Shown here: piece after piece, positions 42,586 through 52,708 of the stretch | How the letters are laid out: every line of letters begins with the position of its first letter | Position numbering within the stretch: the first letter of the stretch is position 1 | DNA from: Agrococcus baldri | GTDB lineage: Bacteria; Actinomycetota; Actinomycetes; Actinomycetales; Microbacteriaceae | Direction of reading: 5' to 3' | Length of the DNA: 64,000 bases | Assembly: GCA_900114805.1 (NCBI GenBank) | Contig: FOZN01000003.1 | Coordinates: 62,001-126,000 of the forward strand | Position numbers and translations under genes: made by a program | The notes under the pieces: model-generated | The model's input: the letters and a program-made list of their open reading frames with translations, nothing else | What the model was told of the DNA's origin: nothing | The model's database searches: none

Positions 42586-42991
42586 GATCCGGCGCGACCT
42601 CCCAGGGATCGCGGCCGATGAGCTCGGCGGCGGCGCGGAAGACCGCGCCCTCGATGGCCACCTGGCGATGCCAGGGATCGTCGACGTGCACGCGCGGCAG
42701 CCGCTGCAGCGGGAGCCGGTAGATCGTGATCGTGCGCTGCTGCGTGTCGATCGCCCACTCCGGCACCTCGTCCAGGCGGTCGGCCAGCGCCCGCGGCGGC
42801 ATGTCCGCCCAGCGGAAGCGCACGTCGCCGAGCTCTGCCGGCCACAGCGCGGTCACGTAGTCGGCCGCATCCGCCGCGATGTCCTCGAAGCGCGTCTCGC
42901 GCGAGGAGAGGAAGGGCAGCACGGGGCCGGCGACCGACGAGCGGATGTCGCGGCCGTGGCGCGATCCACGAGAGCGTTGGCGCGCGGGCAT
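42569..42991 (-). CDS. DUF1025 / 'metallopeptidase' family protein without HExxH
   Basis: A 140-residue cytoplasmic protein of the family found between WhiB2 and DUF3499 genes in actinobacteria, annotated as a minigluzincin-type metallopeptidase (PF06262). Family features are a basic N-terminus, PVLPFLSSRETRFEDIAADA, FRWADMPPRAL and a C-terminal VAIEGAVFRAAAELIGRDPWE. The last block is where peptidase relatives carry HExxH, but no His is present there, so peptidase activity is doubtful. A TAGGAT box six bases before the ATG makes it leaderless. It is convergent with DUF5719 and divergent from DUF3499. Confidence 0.8.
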   Translation of the reverse strand: MPARQRSRGSRHGRDIRSSVAGPVLPFLSSRETRFEDIAADAADYVTALWPAELGDVRFRWADMPPRALADRLDEVPEWAIDTQQRTITIYRLPLQRLPRVHVDDPWHRQVAIEGAVFRAAAELIGRDPWEVAPDRWRHH

Positions 42992-42997
42992 GCCGCC

Positions 42998-43003
42998 ATC
43001 CTA
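42998..43003 (-). promoter_or_regulatory. -10 element, leaderless start of DUF1025 gene
   Basis: TAGGAT on the minus strand, six bases before ATG 42991. Confidence 0.5.
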
Positions 43004-43034
43004 CGTGTCGCAGCCCCTTCCTCCACGGCGGGGA

Positions 43035-43040
43035 TACCCT
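43035..43040 (+). promoter_or_regulatory. -10 element, leaderless start of DUF3499 gene
   Basis: TACCCT, seven bases before ATG 43048. It lies only 32 bases from the divergent DUF1025 box, so the two promoters may compete. Confidence 0.45.
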
Positions 43041-43047
43041 GGGGGCG

Positions 43048-43284
43048 ATGGATGACAGGACGTGCTCGCGCCCCGGCTGCCGCCGATATGCGGACCGCAC
43101 CGTCACGGTCGACTACGCGGCGCAGCTGCTCGTCGTCGGACCCCTGCAGCGGGCAAGCCGGCGGGGTGCGATAGAGGGCAGCTACGGCTTGTGCGAGCCG
43201 CACGCCGATCGTCATGCCGGCCCGACCGGGTGGCAGGTCGTTCGCTACGAGCCCGCGACCTCGACCGACACGTTCGACGAGTGA
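43048..43284 (+). CDS. DUF3499 family protein (putative zinc-binding)
   Basis: A 78-residue protein of the actinobacterial DUF3499 family, which normally sits between DUF1025 and manB genes. Cys6 and Cys11 (CSRPGC) and the later LCEPHADRH look like a small zinc-binding knuckle around the core AQLLVVGPLQ. No function is known to me. It ends ten bases before manB, so it is probably co-transcribed with it. Confidence 0.85.
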   Translation: MDDRTCSRPGCRRYADRTVTVDYAAQLLVVGPLQRASRRGAIEGSYGLCEPHADRHAGPTGWQVVRYEPATSTDTFDE

Positions 43285-43294
43285 AAGAGGAAGC

Positions 43295-44683
43295 ATGTCG
43301 CTGACGGACATCGTGAAGGCGTACGACGTGCGCGGCCTGGTCGACGGGCAGCTCACCGAGCCGGTCGTGCGTGCGCTCGGCGCCGCGTTCGCCGACGAGG
43401 TGGGCACCGAGGCGCCCATCGTGATCGGGCACGACATGCGCCCCTCGTCGCCGGCGCTGGCGGCGGCGGCGGCGGAGGGTGCGCAGACCCGCGGCGCGGA
43501 CGTCGTGCTCATCGGGCTCTGCTCCACCGACGGCACCTACTTCGCCTCCGGCTCCCTGCACGCGCCCGCGATGATGTTCACCGCATCCCACAACCCCGCT
43601 GCCTACAACGGCATCAAGTTCTCGCGCGCGGGCGCGCGCGGGGTCAGCCTCGAGACCGGGCTGGCGAGCATCCGCGACGGCGCGCAGCGCTACCTCGACG
43701 ACGGGCTCACCGAGGCGCCGCAGCGCGGCACGCTCAGCGAGCGCGACGTGCTCGCCGACTACGCGGCGCACCTGCGCTCGCTCGTCGACCTCCGCGGCAT
43801 CCGCCCACTCAAGGTCGTGGTGGATGCGGCCAACGGCATGGGCGGGATGACCGTTCCCGCAGTGCTCGGCGAGGCCGCCGGGCTCAGCGCGCTGCCGCTG
43901 GAGGTCGTGCCGATGTACTTCGAGCTCGACGGCACCTTCCCGAACCATGAGGCGAATCCGCTCGACCCGACGAACCTCGTCGACCTGCAGGCCGCGGTGA
44001 TCGAGCACGGGGCCGACATCGGGCTCGCGTTCGACGGCGACGCCGACCGCTGCTTCGTGATCGACGAGCGGGGCGGGGCCGTCTCGCCCTCCGCCGTCGC
44101 CGCGATCGTCGCCGAGCGCGAGATCCGCCGCGTGCAGGCGGAAGGCGAGCGCGACGTCGTCGTGATCCACAACCTCATCACCAGCCGCGTCGTGGCGGAG
44201 GTGATCGCCGATGCCGGCGCGACGCCCGTGCGCACGCGCGTCGGCCACTCGCTCATCAAGGACCGCATGGCCGAGACCGGCGCGGTCTTCGGCGGAGAGC
44301 ACTCGGCGCACTACTACTTCCGCGACTTCTGGGGTGCCGACAACGGCATGCTCGCCGCCATGCACGTGCTGGCCACGCTTGGCGCCGATGCCGAGCCGAT
44401 GAGCAGCCTGGCTGCCCGCTACACGCCCTACTTCGCCTCCGGCGAGATCAACTCCACCGTCGCCGACGTGCCCGCCGCGTACACGCGCATCGTCGAGGCG
44501 TTCGCGGGGCGCGGCGAGTTCGACGAGCTCGACGGGCTCACCGTCACGGCGCCCGGCGGCGCCTGGTGGTTCTCGGTGCGGCCGTCGAACACCGAGCCGC
44601 TGCTGCGGCTCAACGCCGAAGCGGAGACCGAGCCGGCCATGATCGCGATCCGCGACGAGGTGCTCGGTCTCATCCGGGGCTGA
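43295..44683 (+). CDS. manB: Phosphomannomutase/phosphoglucomutase
   Basis: Interconverts hexose-6- and hexose-1-phosphates, supplying mannose-1-phosphate and probably glucose-1-phosphate for GalU and RmlA. A 462-residue alpha-D-phosphohexomutase. The phosphoserine is Ser98 in TASHNP (96-101), the metal loop is DGDADR (about 248-253), the sugar loop is GGEHSAH, and the phosphate-binding tail is RPSNTEPLLRL. ATG 43295 has an AGAGG site. It is directly downstream of DUF3499, the order seen in mycobacteria. Confidence 0.94.
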   Translation: MSLTDIVKAYDVRGLVDGQLTEPVVRALGAAFADEVGTEAPIVIGHDMRPSSPALAAAAAEGAQTRGADVVLIGLCSTDGTYFASGSLHAPAMMFTASHNPAAYNGIKFSRAGARGVSLETGLASIRDGAQRYLDDGLTEAPQRGTLSERDVLADYAAHLRSLVDLRGIRPLKVVVDAANGMGGMTVPAVLGEAAGLSALPLEVVPMYFELDGTFPNHEANPLDPTNLVDLQAAVIEHGADIGLAFDGDADRCFVIDERGGAVSPSAVAAIVAEREIRRVQAEGERDVVVIHNLITSRVVAEVIADAGATPVRTRVGHSLIKDRMAETGAVFGGEHSAHYYFRDFWGADNGMLAAMHVLATLGADAEPMSSLAARYTPYFASGEINSTVADVPAAYTRIVEAFAGRGEFDELDGLTVTAPGGAWWFSVRPSNTEPLLRLNAEAETEPAMIAIRDEVLGLIRG

Positions 44684-44728
44684 GCCGCTGGGATGCCCCG
44701 GATGCCGATCGTGCAGCGAACGCCGAAG

Positions 44729-44734
44729 TAGCCT
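44729..44734 (+). promoter_or_regulatory. -10 element, leaderless start of galU
   Basis: TAGCCT, seven bases before ATG 44742, with no Shine-Dalgarno. Confidence 0.5.
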
Positions 44735-44741
44735 TACCCTC

Positions 44742-45635
44742 ATGTCGCATTCCGTCACCAAGGCCGTCATCCCCACCGCAGGGCTCGGCACCCGATTCCT
44801 GCCGGCGACCAAGGCGCTGCCGAAGGAGATGCTGCCGGTGGTGGACAAGCCGGCGATCCAGTACGTCGTGGAGGAGGCCGTGCGCGCGGGCCTGCCCGAT
44901 GTGCTGTTCGTCACCGGTCGCAACAAGAACGCGCTCGAGAACCACTTCGACCGCGCGACCGAGCTGGAGGCGATCCTCCAGAACAAGGGCGACGCGCAGA
45001 AGCTCGCGCGCGTCGCGGAGTCGACGGACCTCGCCAACGTGCACTACGTGCGGCAGGGCGACCCGAAGGGCCTCGGGCACGCGGTGCTGCGCTCGAAGGC
45101 GCATGTGGGCGGCGACTCCTTCGCGGTGCTGCTGGGCGACGACATCATCGATGGCCGCGACCTGCTGCTGGAGCGCATGCTGGAGGTGCACGACGTGCGC
45201 GACAGCTGCGTGGTCGCGCTGATGGAGGTCGATCCGTCGCAGGCGCACATGTACGGCATCGCCACGGTGGAGGCGACCGAGGAGGATGACGTGGTGCGGG
45301 TGCGCGGCCTGGTCGAGAAGCCGGAGCCCGGCACCGCGCCGTCGAACCTGGCGATCGTGGGCCGCTACGTGCTCAAGCCCGAGATCTACCCGGTGCTCGA
45401 GCAGACCCCGCCGGGTCGCGGCGGCGAGATCCAGCTGACGGATGCGCTGCTGACGATGGCCGACGACGACCAGCTCGGAGGGGTGCACGGCGTGGTCTTC
45501 CGCGGCCGCCGCTACGACACGGGCGATCGGCTCGACTACATCAAGGCCAACGTGCGCCTGGCGGTCGAGCGAGAGGACCTGGGGCCGGATCTGCGCGCCT
45601 GGCTCACGGAGTTCGTGGGCACCTTCGAGCGCTGA
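44742..45635 (+). CDS. galU: UTP--glucose-1-phosphate uridylyltransferase
   Basis: Makes UDP-glucose, used by Ugd (4.4 kb) and by glycosyltransferases. 297 residues with the nucleotidyltransferase motif GLGTRFLPATKALPKEM (about 11-27), DKPAIQYVVEEAV, LGDDIIDG (metal site), GLVEKPEPGTAPSNLAIVGRY and GGEIQLTDAL near the C-terminus. This is a standard bacterial GalU. It is monocistronic by its own -10 box and precedes the second rhamnose cluster. Confidence 0.95.
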   Translation: MSHSVTKAVIPTAGLGTRFLPATKALPKEMLPVVDKPAIQYVVEEAVRAGLPDVLFVTGRNKNALENHFDRATELEAILQNKGDAQKLARVAESTDLANVHYVRQGDPKGLGHAVLRSKAHVGGDSFAVLLGDDIIDGRDLLLERMLEVHDVRDSCVVALMEVDPSQAHMYGIATVEATEEDDVVRVRGLVEKPEPGTAPSNLAIVGRYVLKPEIYPVLEQTPPGRGGEIQLTDALLTMADDDQLGGVHGVVFRGRRYDTGDRLDYIKANVRLAVEREDLGPDLRAWLTEFVGTFER

Positions 45636-46688
<1,053 letters not shown>

Positions 46689-46713
46689 GCCGGCCGGCGA
46701 GGGGGAGGCGCTG

Positions 46714-48132
46714 ATGGAGACGGGCAAGCAGCTGCGCATGCGCGAGACGCCGATTCCGGGCTTCCTGGTGATCGACCTGCCGGTGCACGGCGACAACCGG
46801 GGCTGGTTCAAGGAGAACTGGCAGCGCGAGAAGGCGCTGGCGCTGGGACTGCCCGACTTCGGACCGGTGCAGAACAACATCTCCTTCAACGAGCAGCCCG
46901 GCGTCACCCGCGGCATCCACGCCGAGCCGTGGGACAAGTACATCTCGGTCGCCTCCGGGCGCGTGTTCGGCGCCTGGGTGGATCTGCGCGAGGGCGACTC
47001 CTTCGGCGCCACCTTCACGATCGAGATCGATCCCTCGATCGCGGTGTTCGTGCCGCGCGGCGTGGGCAACGCGTTCCAGGCGCTCGATTCCGACACCGCC
47101 TACTCCTACCTCGTCAACGCGCACTGGTCTGCCGAGGCGCAGGGCGAGTACACGTTCTTGAACCTCGCCGACGAGACCGCCGCCATCGACTGGCCGATCC
47201 CGTTGGCGCAGGCCGAGCTGTCGGAGAAGGACAAGGCACACCCGCGCTTGGCGGACGTGACGCCGATGCCGCCCCGCAAGACCCTCGTGCTGGGGGCGAA
47301 CGGGCAGCTCGGTCGCGCCCTGCAGCAGCAGTGGGCGGGCAGGAGCGATGTCGACTTCGTCGGCCGCGACCGCGTCGACCTCGCTGATCCCGCCGCGCTG
47401 GAGCAGATCCGCTGGTCGTCCTACGACACGGTCGTCAACGCCGCGGCCTACACCGCCGTCGACGCCGCCGAGACGCCGGAGGGCCGCAGCGCTGCGTGGG
47501 CGATCAACGCAGCCGCGCCCGCCAGGCTCGCCGCGATCGCCGCTCAGCACCGCCTCACGCTCGTGCACGTCTCCAGCGACTACGTCTTCGACGGCACGCG
47601 CGAGCTGCACGACGAGCAGGAGCCGTTCTCGCCCCTGGGCGTCTACGGCCAGTCGAAGGCCGCGGGCGATCTGGCGGTCGCGACCGCACCCAGGCACTGC
47701 ATCCTGCGCACCTCCTGGGTCGTGGGCGAGGGAAAGAACTTCATCACCACCATGGCCTCGCTCGCCGAGCGCGGCGTCGATCCGAGCGTGGTCGGCGATC
47801 AGGTCGGCCGGCTCACCTTCGCGAGCGAGCTGGCGCGCGCCATCGACCACCTGCTGGCGGTCGGCGCCCCGTCCGGCACCTACAACGTCTCCAACGCGGG
47901 TGAGCCGCTCAGCTGGGCCGCGATCGCGCAGCGCGTGTTCGCGCAGGCGGGGCACGAGCCGGGCCGGGTGACCGCTGTCACGACCGAGCAGTACTACGCG
48001 GGCAAGGACGGCATCGCCCCGCGGCCGCTGCGCAGCGCCATGGATCTCGGCCGGCTCGAGGCCACCGGCTTCGTGCCCCGCGATCAGCTCGAGATGCTCG
48101 ACGCATACGTCGACTCGCTCGCCGGCGCGTGA
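46714..48132 (+). CDS. Fused dTDP-4-dehydrorhamnose 3,5-epimerase / reductase (RmlC-RmlD)
   Basis: A 472-residue bifunctional enzyme completing dTDP-L-rhamnose. The RmlC cupin (about 1-185) has GVTRGIHAEPWDKY, with the catalytic His69, Tyr132 (AYSYLVNAHW) and a candidate Asp159. The RmlD reductase (about 188-472) has GANGQLG (194-200), VHVSSDYVFDGT and YGQSK with the Tyr-x3-Lys pair. A short Pro-rich linker (MPPRKT) joins them. ATG 46714 follows GGGGGAGG at ideal spacing. Fusions of this kind are known in other actinobacteria such as Bifidobacterium. The stop overlaps the next gene's start. Confidence 0.93.
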   Translation: METGKQLRMRETPIPGFLVIDLPVHGDNRGWFKENWQREKALALGLPDFGPVQNNISFNEQPGVTRGIHAEPWDKYISVASGRVFGAWVDLREGDSFGATFTIEIDPSIAVFVPRGVGNAFQALDSDTAYSYLVNAHWSAEAQGEYTFLNLADETAAIDWPIPLAQAELSEKDKAHPRLADVTPMPPRKTLVLGANGQLGRALQQQWAGRSDVDFVGRDRVDLADPAALEQIRWSSYDTVVNAAAYTAVDAAETPEGRSAAWAINAAAPARLAAIAAQHRLTLVHVSSDYVFDGTRELHDEQEPFSPLGVYGQSKAAGDLAVATAPRHCILRTSWVVGEGKNFITTMASLAERGVDPSVVGDQVGRLTFASELARAIDHLLAVGAPSGTYNVSNAGEPLSWAAIAQRVFAQAGHEPGRVTAVTTEQYYAGKDGIAPRPLRSAMDLGRLEATGFVPRDQLEMLDAYVDSLAGA

Positions 48133-49049
48133 GCATGGGTCGCGCGCTCGTCGTCGGCGGCAACGGGTTCCTCGGTGCCCACCTGGTCGACGCGCTCGCG
48201 GCCGACGGCTGGCAGGTCGACGTCTTCGACCGGTTCTCCACCGCGCCCCGCTACCGCGCGAGCGCACCGCGCGCGCTGCGCGGCACGTTCTCGGCCGGCG
48301 ACGCGATCCGCGAGGCGGTCGCCGGCCACGACCTGATCATCCACGCGCTGTCGGCGACCACGCCCGCGCAGGGGCTCGGCGGTCCGCAGGCCGACGTCCA
48401 GGCGAACCTGCTGCCGACGCTCGACCTGCTGGGGGAGGCGGTGCGCACCGGCGTGGGCCGGGTGCTGTTCATCTCCTCCGGCGGCACCGTCTACGGCTCG
48501 GCCGAGGGCGCGGTGCCGGAGGATGCGCCGCTGCTGCCGATCTCGCCCTACGGCATCGGCAAGGTGGCGATCGAGCACTACCTGCACTACTTCGCGATCG
48601 AGCACGGGCTGCCGTCGGCGGTGCTGCGCGTGGCGAACCCCTACGGCCTGCGCGCCGATGCGACGCTGCCGGAGTTCGGCCTCGTCAGCGCCCTGCTGCG
48701 GGCGGCCGCGGCGGACGGCCGCGCCACGCGGCTGGGCGACGGCTCGATGGTGCGCGACTACCTGCACGTCGACGACGTGGTCGCGCAGGTGCGTGCGGTC
48801 GTCGCCGATCCGGCCTTCAGCGGACCGCTGAACATCGGCAGCGGGGTCGGTCGCAGCGTGCAGCAGATCATCGAGCAGGTCCGCGCCACCACCGGTGCCG
48901 CACTGCCCGTCGACGAGCGCCCGGCGCCCGCGTCGTTCGTCGAGCACATCGTGCTCGACACCTCCCGCTTCGCGACGACGTTCGGGCAGCTGCTGGCCGT
49001 ACCGCTCGCGGAGGGGATCGAGCGCACCTGGCGCGACTGGCGCCGCTGA
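48129..49049 (+). CDS. NAD-dependent epimerase/dehydratase
   Basis: A 306-residue extended SDR with GGNGFLG (residues 10-16), FISSGGTVYGSAEG (catalytic Ser/Thr) and SPYGIGKVAIEHY holding the Tyr-x3-Lys pair. It resembles UDP-glucose/galactose 4-epimerases and dTDP-6-deoxysugar reductases, so it could produce an additional nucleotide sugar. GTG 48129 overlaps the rmlCD stop (GTGA), which marks it as part of the rhamnose operon; ATG 48135 is two codons later. The exact substrate is unknown. It ends one base before the convergent acyltransferase gene. Confidence 0.85.
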   Translation: MSMGRALVVGGNGFLGAHLVDALAADGWQVDVFDRFSTAPRYRASAPRALRGTFSAGDAIREAVAGHDLIIHALSATTPAQGLGGPQADVQANLLPTLDLLGEAVRTGVGRVLFISSGGTVYGSAEGAVPEDAPLLPISPYGIGKVAIEHYLHYFAIEHGLPSAVLRVANPYGLRADATLPEFGLVSALLRAAAADGRATRLGDGSMVRDYLHVDDVVAQVRAVVADPAFSGPLNIGSGVGRSVQQIIEQVRATTGAALPVDERPAPASFVEHIVLDTSRFATTFGQLLAVPLAEGIERTWRDWRR

Positions 49050-49050
49050 G

Positions 49051-51111
49051 CTACCGCAGCGGCAGCGCGCCGCCCTCGGCCATCGCACGCTCGAGCGGTT
49101 CGGCGAGGCTGCGCGCGTAGCTGCCGGTCAGATGCCCGCGGTCGCGATAGACCTGCACGCCTGCGACGATCGCGGGGCAGCGCGTCTCGCCGCAGATCGC
49201 GTCGTTCAGATCCACCTCGAGCGCGCGCGGCTCGAGCTCGAGCCCCGCCGTCTGCCCCGTGCCGCCGCCGGCCAGTCCGGCGGCACGGTCGAAGGAGCAT
49301 GCCTGCGGCGAATCCGGCTCATTGGCGACGCAGTCCTCGATCGCGAAGCGCGCCGATGGGGTGTCGCGCATCACCACGACCTGACCGCCCCGGTCCAGCA
49401 CAGCGCCCCAGGCATCGGCCATCCCGCGGCCGAGCGCCGCATCGGCGGCGGGGCCCTCGAGGACTGTGCCGTTCCACATCTGCGTCGGCGCGTTGCTGGT
49501 GAGCACCAGCGCCGGCTGCTGCTCCTCGAGCACCTGCGCGACGGCCTCGTTCCAGTGGGTGCAAGCGCTGTACGGCGCGGCGATCCCGTACATCGCGACC
49601 GGTGCGTCGGTGAACGGGCATCCCGCCTTCGTCATCGCCATGACGCGCCAGCCGTGCTGCTGGGCGAGCTCCTGCACGGTCGGCACCCACTGCGTCGCGT
49701 GCGAGTCGCCGACCACCACCACGAGCGGGCCGGCGTCGCCCCAGCTGCACGCGACGGCCTCCACGACCGATCCCTCGACGTGACAGCCTTCTGCGTAGGT
49801 CGCCGGCAGGTCTGCCTGCAGCTCGTCTGGCGCCGGAACGTACCCGTCGCGCTCGAGGTCGGCCACCGCATCCGCCGTGCCGTCCTCGGGGACAGCGGCA
49901 GCGCCGGCCGAGACCGCCGCAGGCCCGGGGTAGTCGGGCACGTGGGCGTTGGCGGGCGCGATCACCCGCATCGATCCCGCGACCATGAGGGTGACGGCGA
50001 GGCAAGTCGCACCCAGCAGCAGACCGCCGCGCACCGTAGCCCAGGGCAGCCGCGGGCTTCGCTTGCGCAGCGGTTCCTCGACGAAGCGGTAGGTGAGCCA
50101 GGCGAGGGCCAAGGTCGCGAGCACGAGCAAGAGCGAGCGCCAGGAGAGCAGCTCGACAGGCTTGTCGTACGGGTTGGAGAGGACGATGAGCGGCCAGTGC
50201 CACAGGTAGACGGAGTAGGACACCGCGCCCATCCACTGCACCGCGCGGCTGCCGAGCAGCCGGTGCACCAGGCCTTCGCTGTCGGCGCTGCCGGCCCACA
50301 GCACCACCGCGGTCGCGAGCGTCGGCCACCACGCGATCGTGCCGGGGAACGGCACCGAGGAGTCCAGCAGCGGGAACGAGGCGAGGGCGACCGCGAGCGC
50401 GGCGGCGGCGATCCAGCCCGCACCGCGGATCGCCAGCGCGGGCAGCACCGCGACGAGTCCGCCGAGAGCCAGTTCCCACAGGCGGGTCGGCGTGACGAAG
50501 TAGGCGGATGCCGGGCTCGCGACCGTCCACCACACCGACAGAGCAGCGGAGACCACGATGACCGTCACGATGATCGCGCCCGAGGTCAGCCGACGGCTGC
50601 GGCCGAGCCGGACCGCCAGCACGGCCGCCGCAGCCATGAGGAACGGCCACAGCAGGTAGAACTGCTCCTCGACGGCCAGCGACCAGTAGTGCTGGAACGG
50701 CGACGGCGGCTCGAAGCTCTGCAAGTAGTCGGTCGAGCCCTGCGCGAAGCGCAGGTTGACCGCGTAGAGCGCTGACCAGAGCGCGTCGCCGGCGAGCTCG
50801 GTGCGGCGGGTGGCGGGGAGCACGGCCCAGCCGACCGCGAGCGTCGCCACGAGCACGAGCGTCGCGGCGGGCAGGATGCGCCGGCTCCGGCGCGACCAGA
50901 AGTCGACGAGGGTGGCGCGGTCGAGCCGGGGGCGCTCGACCAGCCAGCGGGTCATGAGGTAGCCGGAGATGACGAAGAAGACGTCGACGCCAACGAAGCC
51001 GCCGGGCAGCGCATCCTTGTCGAGGTGCCAGACGAGCACGGCGAGGACGGCGATGGCGCGAAGTCCCTGAATGTCGCGGCGGTGTGCGCGAACGGGAGCG
51101 GCGGCGGGCAC
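49051..51111 (-). CDS. OafA-type acyltransferase with C-terminal SGNH domain (second copy)
   Basis: A 686-residue membrane O-acyltransferase. The acyltransferase 3 domain (about 12-390) has [36 protein letters not shown] and [16 protein letters not shown]. The extracytoplasmic SGNH domain (about 430-686) has a canonical [12 protein letters not shown] block I and a late [12 protein letters not shown] block. It would acetylate a cell-surface glycan. The start is GTG 51111, six bases after TAGAAT (leaderless). It is more canonical than the copy at 20336. Confidence 0.91.
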   Translation of the reverse strand: MPAAAPVRAHRRDIQGLRAIAVLAVLVWHLDKDALPGGFVGVDVFFVISGYLMTRWLVERPRLDRATLVDFWSRRSRRILPAATLVLVATLAVGWAVLPATRRTELAGDALWSALYAVNLRFAQGSTDYLQSFEPPSPFQHYWSLAVEEQFYLLWPFLMAAAAVLAVRLGRSRRLTSGAIIVTVIVVSAALSVWWTVASPASAYFVTPTRLWELALGGLVAVLPALAIRGAGWIAAAALAVALASFPLLDSSVPFPGTIAWWPTLATAVVLWAGSADSEGLVHRLLGSRAVQWMGAVSYSVYLWHWPLIVLSNPYDKPVELLSWRSLLLVLATLALAWLTYRFVEEPLRKRSPRLPWATVRGGLLLGATCLAVTLMVAGSMRVIAPANAHVPDYPGPAAVSAGAAAVPEDGTADAVADLERDGYVPAPDELQADLPATYAEGCHVEGSVVEAVACSWGDAGPLVVVVGDSHATQWVPTVQELAQQHGWRVMAMTKAGCPFTDAPVAMYGIAAPYSACTHWNEAVAQVLEEQQPALVLTSNAPTQMWNGTVLEGPAADAALGRGMADAWGAVLDRGGQVVVMRDTPSARFAIEDCVANEPDSPQACSFDRAAGLAGGGTGQTAGLELEPRALEVDLNDAICGETRCPAIVAGVQVYRDRGHLTGSYARSLAEPLERAMAEGGALPLR

Positions 51112-51117
51112 CCGACG

Positions 51118-51123
51118 ATTCTA
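51118..51123 (-). promoter_or_regulatory. -10 element, leaderless start of second acyltransferase
   Basis: TAGAAT on the minus strand, six bases before GTG 51111, the closest to consensus of the boxes in this window. Confidence 0.55.
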
Positions 51124-51225
51124 CGAGCGCGAGCGTCCTGAGCATGCACGCAATCGCCGCGAGCACGGCATTCTCAAGCGCCGCGCAGCCGCGAAGGCGC
51201 GCTCGGCACCGCGCCACCGGGGTGG

Positions 51226-51231
51226 GAGAAT
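51226..51231 (+). promoter_or_regulatory. -10 element, leaderless start of SAH hydrolase
   Basis: GAGAAT, seven bases before ATG 51239; an in-frame ATG at 51230 overlaps the box. Confidence 0.4.
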
Positions 51232-51238
51232 GGCGGGC

Positions 51239-52675
51239 ATGACCGACACCGCCCCCCGCATCCTCGAGCACGATGTGCGCGACCTCGGCCTGGCCGAGGC
51301 TGGCCGCCACCAGATCCGCCTGGCCGAGCACGAGATGCCGGGCCTGATGGAGCTGCGCCGCCGATACGCCGATGCGCAGCCGCTCGCCGGCCAGCGCATC
51401 GCCGGCAGCCTGCACATGACCGTGCAGACCGCCGTGCTGATCGAGACCCTCCTCGCCCTGGGCGCCGAGGTGCGCTGGGCGAGCTGCAACATCTTCTCCA
51501 CACAGGATGAGGCCGCCGCCGCGATCGTGGTCGGCGACGGCACGGTCGAGGCGCCGAACGGCGTGCCCGTGTTCGCCTGGAAGGGCGAGACGCTCGAGGA
51601 GTACTGGCGCTGCACGAACCGGATCTTCGACTTCGAGGACGGCCCCACGCTCATCCTCGACGACGGCGGCGACGCCACGATGCTCGTGCACCGGGGCCGG
51701 GATGCGGAGCTCGTGGGTGCTGCGCCCGTCACGCCGGCGGGCGCCCCTGACGAGCTGCACGTGATCGATGCGCTGATCGCGACCACGCTCGCCGACGACC
51801 CGCAGCGCTGGACCCGCATCGCAGCGCAGCTGCGCGGCGTCACCGAGGAGACCACCACCGGCGTGCACCGGCTCGAGCAGCTCTTCGCAGACGGCACGCT
51901 GCTGTTCCCGGCGATCAACGTCAACGACTCCGTCACGAAGTCGAAGTTCGACAACCGCTATGGCATCCGTCATTCGCTGCCCGACGGGCTCAACCGCGCG
52001 ACCGACGTGCTGATCGGCGGCAAGACCGCCTTCGTGGTGGGCTACGGCGATGTCGGCAAGGGCGCGGCGGATGCGCTGCGCGGCCAGGGCGCGCGAGTCA
52101 TCGTCAGCGAGGTCGACCCGATCTGCGCCCTGCAGGCGGCGATGGACGGCTTCCAGGTCGCCAGGGTCGAGGATGCCCTCGAGACCGCCGACATCTGGAT
52201 CACCACCACCGGCAACGAGCACGTCATCACGGTCGAGCACCTGCAGTCGATGAAGCACCTCGCGATCGTCGCCAACGTCGGCCACTTCGACAACGAGATC
52301 GACATCGCGGGGCTCGAGCGCTCCGGTGCCGAGCGCATCGAGATCAAGCCGCAGGTGCACGAGTGGCGCCTCTCCTCCGGGCGCGCGATCCTGGTGCTCT
52401 CCGAGGGCCGTCTGATGAACCTCGGCAACGCGACCGGGCACCCCTCGTTCGTGATGTCGAACTCGTTCTCGAACCAGGTGCTGGCGCAGATCGAGCTCGC
52501 GACGAAGGACTACGAGCTGGGCGTCTTCCGGCTGCCGAAGGTGCTCGACGAGGAGGTCGCGCGCCTCCACCTCGATGCGCTCGGCGCACGCCTCACGACC
52601 CTCACCGACGAGCAGGCCGCCTACATCGGTGTGCCTGTCGAGGGCCCCTTCAAGCCCGAGCACTACCGCTACTAG
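51239..52675 (+). CDS. ahcY: Adenosylhomocysteinase
   Basis: Splits S-adenosylhomocysteine to adenosine and homocysteine, removing the by-product of methyltransferases. A 478-residue SAH hydrolase with [45 protein letters not shown] (catalytic Lys and Asp region), the NAD loop [10 protein letters not shown] and the C-terminal PFKPEHYRY that completes the neighbour's NAD site. ATG 51239 is favoured because a GAGAAT box lies seven bases upstream; ATG 51230 is an alternative adding three residues. No SAH riboswitch signature was evident in the short leader. Confidence 0.95.
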   Translation: MTDTAPRILEHDVRDLGLAEAGRHQIRLAEHEMPGLMELRRRYADAQPLAGQRIAGSLHMTVQTAVLIETLLALGAEVRWASCNIFSTQDEAAAAIVVGDGTVEAPNGVPVFAWKGETLEEYWRCTNRIFDFEDGPTLILDDGGDATMLVHRGRDAELVGAAPVTPAGAPDELHVIDALIATTLADDPQRWTRIAAQLRGVTEETTTGVHRLEQLFADGTLLFPAINVNDSVTKSKFDNRYGIRHSLPDGLNRATDVLIGGKTAFVVGYGDVGKGAADALRGQGARVIVSEVDPICALQAAMDGFQVARVEDALETADIWITTTGNEHVITVEHLQSMKHLAIVANVGHFDNEIDIAGLERSGAERIEIKPQVHEWRLSSGRAILVLSEGRLMNLGNATGHPSFVMSNSFSNQVLAQIELATKDYELGVFRLPKVLDEEVARLHLDALGARLTTLTDEQAAYIGVPVEGPFKPEHYRY

Positions 52676-52708
52676 CAGCGCTGTCCTGCTGCTCGCAGCT
52701 CGTGTCGC

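Noticed and set aside
42569-42991. Zinc protease activity for the DUF1025 protein
   Set aside because: No HExxH or equivalent His pair is visible, so only the family name can be given.
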